Source of the DNA: Oscillospiraceae bacterium
Lineage (GTDB): Bacteria > Bacillota > Clostridia > Oscillospirales > Oscillospiraceae
DNA: 10,683 nt
NCBI GenBank assembly: GCA_902783825.1
Contig: CACZSJ010000122.1
Coordinates: forward strand, 1-10,683
Direction: 5' to 3'
Shown here in pieces: positions 1 to 5,877 of this stretch (its first letter is position 1; every line of letters begins with the position of its first letter). A model generated the notes under the pieces. That model made no database searches, had not been told where the DNA came from, and saw nothing but the letters and a program-made list of their open reading frames with translations. The position numbers and the translations under genes are program-made.

Positions 1-456
1 AGCGGTGATGGGCGCGAGCATGGTGCCCAGCACCTTGGCGTACAGAGCGTCCTTGGAGGGCAGCTCTGCCATCCCGGCGATCTCGGCTTCGCTCAGCACC
101 TTGCCCTCCATGAAGGCGGCCTTGATGTTGAAGCGATCACCCAGCTTCTTGCTGTAATCGTTGAGAATCCGGAAAGGAGCGATGGGATCCTGGTCGGCGG
201 TGGCCAGAGAGGTGGTGCCGTTGAGGACGGAGTCGAGCTCGGTAAGGCCCAGCTTGTCCAGCGCCCTTCTGGTCAGGGTGTTCTTGACGACGGTGTAGTT
301 GACGTCTTCCTTGCGCATCTCGGTACGCAGTGCGGTGTCCTCGGCCACGGTGATGCCCTTGTAGTCTACGAGAACGCCGGCGGCTGCATGCTGGATCCGT
401 TCGGCCAGCGCATCAACGATCGCCTGCTTTTCGCTAAGAACTTTCGCGTTTGGCAT
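1..456 (-). CDS. rplJ: 50S ribosomal protein L10, 3' end outside window
   Basis: L10 forms the base of the ribosomal L7/L12 stalk, anchoring L7/L12 dimers to 23S rRNA in the 50S subunit, and it represses its own operon by binding the mRNA leader. The reverse strand reads MPNAKVLSEKQAIVDALAER, then features typical of L10: a VLVDYKGITVAED stretch, VVKNTLTRRAL, and FMEGKVLSEAEI near residues 130-140. The 152 visible codons run open to the window edge. L10 is usually about 165-175 aa, so about 20 residues are missing. The ATG at 456 is supported by GGAGGTG at about 466-472. The gene is divergent from sigG. In most bacteria rplL follows and would lie off the left edge. Identification is by remembered family sequence and is firm. 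Confidence 0.95.
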   Translation of the reverse strand, partial: MPNAKVLSEKQAIVDALAERIQHAAAGVLVDYKGITVAEDTALRTEMRKEDVNYTVVKNTLTRRALDKLGLTELDSVLNGTTSLATADQDPIAPFRILNDYSKKLGDRFNIKAAFMEGKVLSEAEIAGMAELPSKDALYAKVLGTMLAPITA

Positions 457-606
457 GTGTGTTTTCACCTCCACACGGTTGATCAGTCGCGCCCAAAAAG
501 AAAAGCCCCTGCATCCCAAGACGCAAAGGCACAAAAACAATCAAATCCTTGTTGATGTCCTCGGCAGGATTTACGGCGAAAGCCACCTGCTGTCTTCGGA
601 GCGCCT
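457..606 (-). promoter_or_regulatory. Ribosomal protein L10 leader (5' UTR of rplJ)
   Basis: The roughly 150-nt untranslated leader of rplJ carries the landmarks of the L10 leader RNA family. It contains CGAAGACAGCAGGTGGC (about 582-598) and, further downstream in the RNA, ATCCTGCCGAGGACA (about 556-570). The GCAGG at 586-590 and CCTGC at 564-568 can pair to form the central helix of the L10-binding structure. An intrinsic terminator-like hairpin follows at 495-530. Established knowledge: L10, or L10(L12)4, binds this leader and lowers expression of rplJ-rplL; in Bacillus subtilis this works through transcription attenuation. The arrangement here fits attenuation. The exact ends are inferred from the promoter and the start codon. 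Confidence 0.88.
495..530 (-). terminator. Attenuator hairpin in the rplJ leader
   Basis: On the reverse strand an 11-bp stem (arms 520-530 and 505-515, with several G-U pairs in RNA) closes a 4-nt TTGG loop. It is followed immediately by TTTTCTTTTT (495-504), a textbook intrinsic terminator. It lies inside the leader, about 40 nt before the rplJ start codon, so it must be conditional. Inference: it is the OFF structure that is favoured when L10 is in excess. Confidence 0.85.
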
Positions 607-610
607 ACAC

Positions 611-656
611 AATATACAGAACATTTGCCGGTTTGTCAAGCCTTTTTTCGAAAAAA
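611..656 (-). promoter_or_regulatory. Sigma-A promoter of rplJ with UP-like element
   Basis: The reverse strand has a perfect -35 TTGACA (634-639), a 17-bp spacer and a -10 TATATT (611-616). Three bases upstream of the -35 lies TTTTTTCGAAAAAA (643-656), an A/T-tract palindrome in the position of an UP element, where the alpha subunit of RNA polymerase binds. This is the strongest promoter visible in the window, as expected for a ribosomal protein operon. Transcription should begin near 604. Confidence 0.88.
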
Positions 657-769
657 CACGCGCCGCCGGGAAAAGCGGGCGGTGCAGTGTGTCGGGCAGC
701 GTTTGACAGCGGCGCTTTTTTCTGAGAAAGGAGACCGGCACATCCGAAAACAGTCCCGGCTGCCTCTGC

Positions 770-799
770 GTATCAAATTTCCCGCGCCGGGAAATACTA
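770..799 (+). promoter_or_regulatory. Sigma-F/sigma-G-type promoter of sigG
   Basis: GTATC (770-774), a 15-bp spacer and GGAAATACTA (790-799) lie just upstream of sigG. The -10 part fits the forespore consensus GGNRANAHTR at every position, the -35 part fits GYWTA or GMATR at four of five, and the spacing is the usual 15. The start of transcription would be near 806, about 27 nt before the start codon. No sigma-A promoter with acceptable spacing is visible here. Sigma-F and sigma-G recognise overlapping sequences, so the site could give sigma-F-driven switch-on and sigma-G autoactivation. Confidence 0.7.
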
Positions 800-832
800 A
801 GTCCACTCTTGTTTAGGGGGTGGAGCTTTTTT

Positions 833-1609
833 ATGCAGGGAAAGGTTGAGATCTGCGGAGTTAACACGGCGAATCTGCCGGTGCTCAAGGGAGCAGAAAC
901 CCGGCGGCTGCTGGAAAAAGCCCGGCAGGGCGATACCGGAGCGCGGGAGGCACTGATCTCAGGCAATCTGCGGCTGGTGCTGTCGGTGGTGCAGAAGTTC
1001 GCCGGCCGAGGAGAGAGCATGGACGATCTGTTTCAGGTGGGTGTGATTGGTTTGATCAAGGCGGTGGACTGCTTTGATCTGAATCAAAACGTGCAGTTTT
1101 CCACCTACGGTGTTCCCATGATTGCCGGGGAGCTGCGCCGCTTTCTGCGGGATCACAGCGCGGTGCGGGTCAGCCGCTCTATGCGGGATACGGCCTATAA
1201 GGTGCTGCAGGCCAAGGAAAAGCTGCTGGCGGAGACCGGCCGGGAGCCCGATATCGAGAGCATAGCCCGCTTCTTGGAACTTCCCCGGCAGGAGGTGGTT
1301 TTTGCCCTGGAGGCCATCTGCGACCCGGTTTCTTTGTACGAGCCGGTGTACAGTGACGCCGGAGAGAGCGCCACCGTCATGGATCAGATCGGCGATCCCC
1401 GCAGCTCCGATGAGCACTGGCTGGAGCAGATCGCGCTGGAAGAAGCCATGCATCGGCTTGGCCGGCGGGAAAAGCGGATTCTGGCCCTGCGCTTCTACGA
1501 CGGACGCACCCAGATGGAGGTGGCCCGAGAGGTGGGCATCTCCCAGGCCCAGGTCTCCCGGCTGGAGAAAAACGCCATCCAGCAGATCAAAAAGAACATC
1601 ACCGCCTGA
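833..1609 (+). CDS. sigG: RNA polymerase sporulation sigma factor sigma-G
   Basis: Sigma-G directs the late forespore transcription programme (spore-protective SASPs, germination proteins) after engulfment. The 258-aa product begins with MQGKVEICGV, matching the sigma-G signature KVEICGV. It continues with region 2 (NLRLVLSVVQKF, DDLFQVGVIGLIKAVDCFDL, FSTYGVPMIAGELRRFLRD, about 45-107), region 3 (VSRSMRDTAYKVLQ through CDPVSLYEPVY, about 113-173) and region 4 with a helix-turn-helix (GRTQMEVAREVGISQAQVSRLEK, about 224-246). The family length is about 260 aa. I chose the ATG at 833 because GGTGGAG sits 7 nt upstream and the N-terminus then matches the family; an upstream in-frame TTG at 809 would overlap this RBS. 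In most Bacilli and Clostridia sigG follows spoIIGA-sigE, whereas here its left neighbour is divergent rplJ. At the position of B. subtilis Asn45 there is a serine (residue 43). Confidence 0.95.
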   Translation: MQGKVEICGVNTANLPVLKGAETRRLLEKARQGDTGAREALISGNLRLVLSVVQKFAGRGESMDDLFQVGVIGLIKAVDCFDLNQNVQFSTYGVPMIAGELRRFLRDHSAVRVSRSMRDTAYKVLQAKEKLLAETGREPDIESIARFLELPRQEVVFALEAICDPVSLYEPVYSDAGESATVMDQIGDPRSSDEHWLEQIALEEAMHRLGRREKRILALRFYDGRTQMEVAREVGISQAQVSRLEKNAIQQIKKNITA

Positions 1610-1621
1610 GCGGCGCAAAGG

Positions 1622-1655
1622 ACAAGCGCCCCATCGATTTCGATGGGGCGCTTGT
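1622..1655. terminator. Perfect inverted repeat between sigG and TRAP permease
   Basis: A 16-bp perfect inverted repeat (arms 1622-1637 and 1640-1655, TT centre) fills the convergent gap between the sigG stop and the permease stop. It could end transcription from both sides. There is no clear U-tract on either strand (TAGAATATAG on plus, CCTTTGCG on minus), so strict intrinsic termination is uncertain. It may instead act as an RNA 3'-end stabiliser. Confidence 0.6.
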
Positions 1656-1671
1656 AGAATATAGGTCTGAA

Positions 1672-3642
1672 TCACGTGGCGGCGGGGCGGGCCTTTTTCC
1701 CCAACAGATACTGCAGGACAACGGCGCCGGCCAGCAGTACCAGTCCGGCCAGATCCGTGCTGCTGCTGGGGTCCATCATCAGCAGACCACCGGCGGCCAT
1801 GACCAGACGCAGCAGCGGCGAAATGTGGCAGAAGAGATAGCCGTTAAGGGCTGCCGCCACACCGAAGATGCCGATGATCGAGGTGCAGACCACCAGCACG
1901 ACCTGCGCGGTCGTGGTGTCGATCAGCAGCATGGCCGGATTCATGGCGAAAATATAGGGCACGATGAAGGCCGCGATGGCCAGCTTGGAGGCGTTGAAAG
2001 CGGTCTTCATCGGCGGAGCCTTGGCAATGGCGGAGCCGGCGTAGGCGGCCAGAGCTACAGGCGGGGTGATGTCTGCCACAATGCCGAAGTAGAACACAAA
2101 GAAGTGGGCGGCCACCTGAGGCACGCCGATGGTGATGAGAATGGGAGCGCAGGTGGAGGCCATGATGCAGTAGTTGGCGGTGGTGGGCACACCCATGCCC
2201 AGAACGATGCAGCACAGCATAGTCAGCAGCAGGGCAATCAGGATGCGCCCGCCGGAGATGGTGACCACGGCGGTGATCAGCTTGGAGGCCAGGCCCGTAG
2301 AGGTGATGGAGCCCGCCACCAGGCCCGCCATGGCACAGGCTACGGCAACGGTGATGGTGCTTTTGGCGCCGGCTTCCAGGGCGTCGATGAATTTGGCCAG
2401 GGTCAGGTTGTCACTCTTGTCCTGGCTCTTGGTGGCGATGGTGATCAGGTTGTTATACAGGCCGACCAGAATGGTAATGCCGATGGCCACGGAGGCGGAG
2501 AACTGCATGGTGCGCTTGTTGGTAGCCACCAGCCACACCAGCACGACCAGCGGCAGCAGCAGATAGATCCGCGGCAGCAGCTGACGGAGCTTGGGAAGTT
2601 CCTCCCGGGGGATGCCCCGCAGGCCCAGCTTTTTCGCCTCCAGATGGACGGCGATGTAGATGCCCGTGAAGTACAGCACCGCCGGAAGAATGGCCTTCAG
2701 GGCCACCTGCCCGTAGGGAATGCCCATATACTCGGCCATCAGGAAGGCGGCGGCGCCCATAATGGGCGGCATGATCTGCCCACCGGTGGAGGCGGCCGCC
2801 TCTACCGCGCCGGCAAATTCGCCCTTGTAGCCGGTTCGCTTCATCATGGGGATGGTGACGGAGCCGGTGGTGACGGTATTGCCCACAGAGGAGCCGGACA
2901 CCATGCCGCACAGCGCCGAGGAAATGACAGCCACCTTGGCGGGACCGCCCGAGGAGGCGCCGGCAAGGGCGTTGGCCAGGTTGATAAAGAAGTTGGATAT
3001 GCCGGTCCGCTCCAGAAAAGCGCCGAAGATGATGAAGACCACAATGTACTTGGAACAGACATTGATGGGCGTGCTCATGAGTCCGGTGGTGGTGTAGAAC
3101 AGATCATAGATCACCTTGCCGAAGCGCACGTTGGAAAAGGCGTAGACCAAGAGTGCGCCCACCACGCAGAGGATGGGGATGCCCACACAGCGGCGGCACA
3201 GCTCCATATAGGCCAGGATGGCCAGCACGGCCATGATCACCATCTTAGGATCGCGAGTGACGCGTGTGGCCAGGGCGATGATGGAGTGGGCGTGGGTGGC
3301 AAAATAGAAGAAGGGGAGCGCGCCCAGGATCATGATGATGACATCATACCAGGGGATATAGTTGGGCCGTACGTGGTGCTTGTTGAAGGGATAGTTCAGA
3401 TAGCCCAGCAGCAGCATGAGCCCTAAAAACAGATTCAGCTTTTCCTCAGGCATCATGGTGCTGAACAGGGTCACGTAGATGCAGTAGACCGAAAAGGCCG
3501 CGCAGAGATAGCGGATAATTTTCTGCGGGGTGCCTTCCCAGATGCGGACGTTGGATTCCCGGTCATATTTTTTCATGACCTTCTCCACGTCTTTTATGGT
3601 GCCGACCTCACGATCGTGCAGCTTGTTCTTGTTAGAGCCCAT
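1672..3642 (-). CDS. TRAP transporter fused permease (4TM-12TM), TAXI type
   Basis: This is the membrane component of a tripartite ATP-independent periplasmic (TRAP) transporter, which imports organic anions using an ion gradient and a binding protein. The 656-aa protein has a soluble N-terminus of about 40 residues, then hydrophobic segments throughout. The DctM-like signatures are AVISSALCGMVSGSSVGNTV and TTGSVTIPMMKRTGYKGEFAG (about 238-278), AAASTGGQIMPPIMGAAAF (about 282-300), and a repeat-like GMGVPTTANYCI / VADITPPVALAAYAGSAIA in the C-terminal half. Length and organisation fit the small and large subunits fused in one chain, usual in TAXI systems. The ATG at 3642 has GAAAGGAG 6 nt upstream. 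It is second in an operon after the TAXI receptor, 91 nt away, with a hairpin between. Substrate cannot be read from sequence; glutamate or C4-dicarboxylates are known for some relatives. Confidence 0.93.
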   Translation of the reverse strand: MGSNKNKLHDREVGTIKDVEKVMKKYDRESNVRIWEGTPQKIIRYLCAAFSVYCIYVTLFSTMMPEEKLNLFLGLMLLLGYLNYPFNKHHVRPNYIPWYDVIIMILGALPFFYFATHAHSIIALATRVTRDPKMVIMAVLAILAYMELCRRCVGIPILCVVGALLVYAFSNVRFGKVIYDLFYTTTGLMSTPINVCSKYIVVFIIFGAFLERTGISNFFINLANALAGASSGGPAKVAVISSALCGMVSGSSVGNTVTTGSVTIPMMKRTGYKGEFAGAVEAAASTGGQIMPPIMGAAAFLMAEYMGIPYGQVALKAILPAVLYFTGIYIAVHLEAKKLGLRGIPREELPKLRQLLPRIYLLLPLVVLVWLVATNKRTMQFSASVAIGITILVGLYNNLITIATKSQDKSDNLTLAKFIDALEAGAKSTITVAVACAMAGLVAGSITSTGLASKLITAVVTISGGRILIALLLTMLCCIVLGMGVPTTANYCIMASTCAPILITIGVPQVAAHFFVFYFGIVADITPPVALAAYAGSAIAKAPPMKTAFNASKLAIAAFIVPYIFAMNPAMLLIDTTTAQVVLVVCTSIIGIFGVAAALNGYLFCHISPLLRLVMAAGGLLMMDPSSSTDLAGLVLLAGAVVLQYLLGKKARPAAT

Positions 3643-3688
3643 GCGGATCTCCTTTCTTCCAGGCTTTTAGCGGGATAAAGGCAAGGCT

Positions 3689-3714
3689 GCCCCGCATCCT
3701 TGCAGATGCGGGGC
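3689..3714 (-). repeat. Intercistronic hairpin between TAXI receptor and permease
   Basis: A perfect 10-bp GC-rich stem with a 6-nt loop (arms 3689-3698 and 3705-3714) begins 19 nt after the receptor stop codon. On the transcribed strand it is followed by CAGCCTTGCC, with no U-tract, so it is unlikely to be a full terminator. Such hairpins commonly protect the upstream message from 3' exonucleases or give partial termination. That would yield more receptor than permease, as transporters with a binding protein need. The role is inferred. Confidence 0.65.
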
Positions 3715-3733
3715 GAGCGCATTTACAAAAGGT

Positions 3734-4771
3734 TTATTTGCCGGGGACGGTGATGCCCTTGTCGGCAAAGTACTGGACAGCGCCGGGGTGGTAGGGGACG
3801 TCCGTCACAGAAGCGGCGAAGTCCAGGCTCAGCTCCTTGGCCTTGTCGTGGGCCAGGTTGTCCAGATTCTCAAACACGCCGTACAGGAAATTGTACACGT
3901 CCGCGTCGGACACGTCGTCCGCGGCGATGACCACGGCGCCAACCGCCACGGTGGTCACATCCTCGTCGGTGCCGTAAGCCGCGGCGGGAATGATGTTCTT
4001 GGAGTAGTAGGGAGAGGAGGCAATCAGCGCGTTGATGTGCTCGTCATCCAGGCTTACCAGATACACGTCGTTGGTGGTGGCCAGAGAAGTGACGGCGGTG
4101 GTGGGCGCGCCGGCGACGATGAAGGCCGCGTCAATGTTGCCGTCCTGCAGAGATTCCGCGCTGTCGGCGAAGGACTGGTAGGTGGGCTTGATGTCGTCTT
4201 CGCTCAGGCCGTAAGCGCCCAGAATGTCAATGGCGTTGAAGTACACACCGGAGCCGGCGGCGCCGATGGACACGCTTTTGCCGGCCAGGTCAGCCACGGA
4301 CTTGATGTCCGGATTCAGGGTGACGATCTGAACCTGCTCCATGTACAGGGCGGCCACAGTGGAGAAATTGGTCACCGCGCCGGATTCCTCAAAGAGGCGG
4401 GCACCGGTGTAGCCGTAGGACATGACGTCGGACTGAGAGAAGCCCAGCTGGGCGTCGCCCATTTCCAGGGCCTCGATGTTGGCCTTGGAGCCGCCGGAAG
4501 TGATAGCGGTCACCTTGGTGCTGGTGACTTCGCTGACCTTCTGGGACAGCACACCGCCGAAGGCAAAGTAGGTACCGGCCTCGCCGCCGGTGGTAAAGGT
4601 CAGCTTGGAGCCGCCGTCCTTGGGGCCGAAGCCTGCGTCGCCCGCAGGCGCGTCGGCCGGAGCGGGGTCAGCCGCAGGGGCAGGCGTGGCAGCAGGGGCA
4701 GGGCTGGAGCCGCAGGCAGCCAGGGCAAAAACCATGCACAGGGCCAGCAGCAAAGCAAGAATCTTTTTCAT
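3734..4771 (-). CDS. TAXI-family TRAP transporter solute-binding lipoprotein
   Basis: This is the extracytoplasmic binding component that delivers solute to the fused permease. The 345-aa protein starts with a lipoprotein signal peptide (MKK, hydrophobic core, lipobox LAAC with Cys20), then a low-complexity Ala/Pro linker to about residue 48. The mature domain opens with LTFTTGGEAGTYFAFGGVLS and continues with ITSGGSKANIEALEMGDAQLGFSQSDV, the hallmark of TAXI (TRAP-associated extracytoplasmic immunogenic) receptors; the SVSIGAAGSGVYFNAIDIL stretch is also typical. The ATG at 4771 is chosen because AGGAGG lies 8 nt upstream and the signal peptide starts cleanly; an in-frame ATG at 4795 would overlap both the RBS and the palindrome. 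It is first in the operon, driven by the promoter at 4828-4856. The lipid anchor fits a Gram-positive envelope. Family is clear; ligand unknown. Confidence 0.93.
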   Translation of the reverse strand: MKKILALLLALCMVFALAACGSSPAPAATPAPAADPAPADAPAGDAGFGPKDGGSKLTFTTGGEAGTYFAFGGVLSQKVSEVTSTKVTAITSGGSKANIEALEMGDAQLGFSQSDVMSYGYTGARLFEESGAVTNFSTVAALYMEQVQIVTLNPDIKSVADLAGKSVSIGAAGSGVYFNAIDILGAYGLSEDDIKPTYQSFADSAESLQDGNIDAAFIVAGAPTTAVTSLATTNDVYLVSLDDEHINALIASSPYYSKNIIPAAAYGTDEDVTTVAVGAVVIAADDVSDADVYNFLYGVFENLDNLAHDKAKELSLDFAASVTDVPYHPGAVQYFADKGITVPGK

Positions 4772-4785
4772 ACAAATTTCCTCCT

Positions 4786-4803
4786 TTGTATACAAGTATA
4801 CAA
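4786..4803. promoter_or_regulatory. Perfect palindrome, GntR-type operator candidate
   Basis: TTGTATAC-AA-GTATACAA is an 18-bp perfect inverted repeat; its left part TTGTATACAA (4786-4795) is itself palindromic, so it reads as two overlapping operator-like sites offset by 8 bp. It lies at about +18 to +35 of the TAXI receptor transcript and abuts the AGGAGG at 4780-4785. GntR regulators of the FCD subgroup often bind T-GT-n-AC-A palindromes of this form and often control organic acid transporters. No regulator gene is in the window. Binding is inferred from shape alone. Confidence 0.55.
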
Positions 4804-4827
4804 TCCGTTGCGGATCAGTTCTCTGTT

Positions 4828-4856
4828 ATCATACTACAAACAAGCCAGTAATGCAA
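4828..4856 (-). promoter_or_regulatory. Sigma-A promoter of the TRAP-TAXI operon
   Basis: The reverse strand has -35 TTGCAT (4851-4856), a 17-bp spacer and -10 TATGAT (4828-4833). The predicted start is near 4821, giving a leader of about 50 nt that contains the palindrome at 4786-4803 and the RBS. Confidence 0.75.
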
Positions 4857-4897
4857 GTGTTATTTGACGATTTACTGCGCTAATTTGCCGAAAATTT

Positions 4898-4926
4898 TTG
4901 GCGCAGGGGCGCCCGCACCCTAAAAT
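4898..4926 (+). promoter_or_regulatory. Probable sigma-A promoter of the HAD phosphatase gene
   Basis: TTGGCG (4898-4903), a 17-bp spacer and TAAAAT (4921-4926) lie about 55 nt before the HAD start codon. The match is moderate (4/6 and 5/6) but the spacing is ideal. It is divergent from the TRAP-TAXI promoter, with about 40 bp between the two -35 boxes. Confidence 0.5.
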
Positions 4927-4980
4927 CTGCTTGCCAAGCGCCGGTTTTTGGACGATAATGAGCGGGAAAGGATGATGCTT

Positions 4981-5820
4981 GTGTACAGACTGCTGGCCTT
5001 TGATCTGGACGGTACGCTGCTCAACGACAAAAAGGAATTACCGGAAGAAAATCTGCAGGCGCTGCGGGAAGCGGCGGCGCGAGGGATGATTCCGGTTCCT
5101 GCCACGGGGCGGATCCTGCGGGGGATTCCGGAGGAGATCAAAACGCTGCCGTTTATCCGCTATTACATTCTCTCCAACGGCGCCGCGGTTTTCGACACAA
5201 AGGAACAGAAAACCCTGTACCGGGCGGATATTCCTTTGGAGCTGGCCCTGCGAGTCTATGACTATCTGGACACATTGCCGGTGCTTTACGATTGTTATCA
5301 AGACGAAATCGGCTGGATGAGCCGGGAGATGTACGAGCGCTGCGGACCCTACTTTGCACAGGAGCCGGAAATCCTGAAGCTGGTGGAGCGGCTGCGGATC
5401 CCGGTGGAGGATTTTAAGGGGACGCTGCGCCGGAGTGGGAGGCCGCTGCAGAAAATGCAGATGTTCTTTCTACCCCGGGATCAGGAAGAACGGCAGCGGC
5501 AGCTCCGTCTGATCCCTCGGCGCTTCCCGGAGCTGCTGGCTACCACCTCGGTGAGCAACAACATTGAGCTTAACAGTGTTGCGGCCAACAAGGGCCAGGC
5601 CATGCTGGCCCTTGCGGCGGCGCTGGGGATCTCCCCGGAGGAGACGCTGGCCTTTGGCGACGGCAGCAACGATATGAGTATGCTGCGCGCCGCCGGCCTG
5701 GGCGTGGCCATGGGCAACGCCGGCGAAGAGGTCAAGGCGTCGGCGGATCTGGTTGCCGCCGAAAACAATGAGGCGGGCTTTGGTCGGGCGCTTCGTCAGA
5801 TTTTAGAGGAGCAGCCTTGA
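4981..5820 (+). CDS. HAD-superfamily hydrolase, Cof/subclass IIB phosphatase
   Basis: This is probably a cytosolic Mg2+-dependent sugar-phosphate or other small phospho-metabolite phosphatase. All four HAD motifs are visible in the 279-aa product: motif I FDLDGT with nucleophile Asp8 and acid/base Asp10; motif II around LSNGA (65-68); Lys204 in ANKGQAM; and motif IV GDGSNDMSML (227-236), whose acidic residues bind Mg2+. A cap domain of about 110 residues (about 85-195) between motifs II and III, together with the length, indicates the Cof (C2B cap) group. I chose the GTG at 4981 because GGGAAAGG sits 9 nt upstream and the protein then starts MYRLLAFDLDGT, as relatives do. ATGs at 4972 and 4975 are in frame but too close to the RBS, so the start is uncertain by 2-3 residues. 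Single-gene unit ending in a strong terminator. The exact substrate is not predictable. Confidence 0.9.
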   Translation: MYRLLAFDLDGTLLNDKKELPEENLQALREAAARGMIPVPATGRILRGIPEEIKTLPFIRYYILSNGAAVFDTKEQKTLYRADIPLELALRVYDYLDTLPVLYDCYQDEIGWMSREMYERCGPYFAQEPEILKLVERLRIPVEDFKGTLRRSGRPLQKMQMFFLPRDQEERQRQLRLIPRRFPELLATTSVSNNIELNSVAANKGQAMLALAAALGISPEETLAFGDGSNDMSMLRAAGLGVAMGNAGEEVKASADLVAAENNEAGFGRALRQILEEQP

Positions 5821-5832
5821 CGAAGAGCACAA

Positions 5833-5868
5833 AAAACCGCACGGTCTCGGTTGAGACCGTGCGGTTTT
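5833..5868. terminator. Bidirectional intrinsic terminator
   Basis: A perfect 16-bp inverted repeat (arms 5833-5848 and 5853-5868, GGTT loop) starts with AAAA and ends with TTTT, so it has a U-tract in both directions (six T on the minus strand). It serves the convergent HAD (+) and PAP2 (-) genes, whose stop codons flank it at 5820 and 5878. Confidence 0.9.
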
Positions 5869-5877
5869 GCCTATGCT

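Noticed and set aside
703..708. TTGACA upstream of sigG as a sigma-A promoter
   Set aside because: No -10-like hexamer at 16-18 bp spacing; the sequence there is GAGAAAGG. The sigma-F/G-type site at 770-799 is the better candidate.
625..816. 63-codon open frame before sigG
   Set aside because: It overlaps the rplJ promoter and the sigG promoter and has no RBS or recognisable features.
959..1675. 238-codon open frame on the minus strand opposite sigG
   Set aside because: Antisense shadow of sigG; His/Gln/Leu-rich without motifs, and it crosses the convergent hairpin.
1825..3426. 533-codon open frame on the plus strand, Gly/His/Asp-rich
   Set aside because: It is antisense to the TRAP permease, whose protein has clear family motifs. 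The His/Gly-rich composition is what the complement of a GC-rich membrane protein gene gives, and no RBS or family match is seen.
3788..4867. 359-codon open frame on the plus strand opposite the TAXI receptor
   Set aside because: Valine/glycine-rich shadow of the TAXI receptor gene, with no motif; it runs through that operon's promoter.
4864..4869. TTGACG as -35 of the HAD gene
   Set aside because: At 17 bp downstream there is GCCGAA-like sequence and no -10. The TTGGCG-N17-TAAAAT pair at 4898-4926 fits better.
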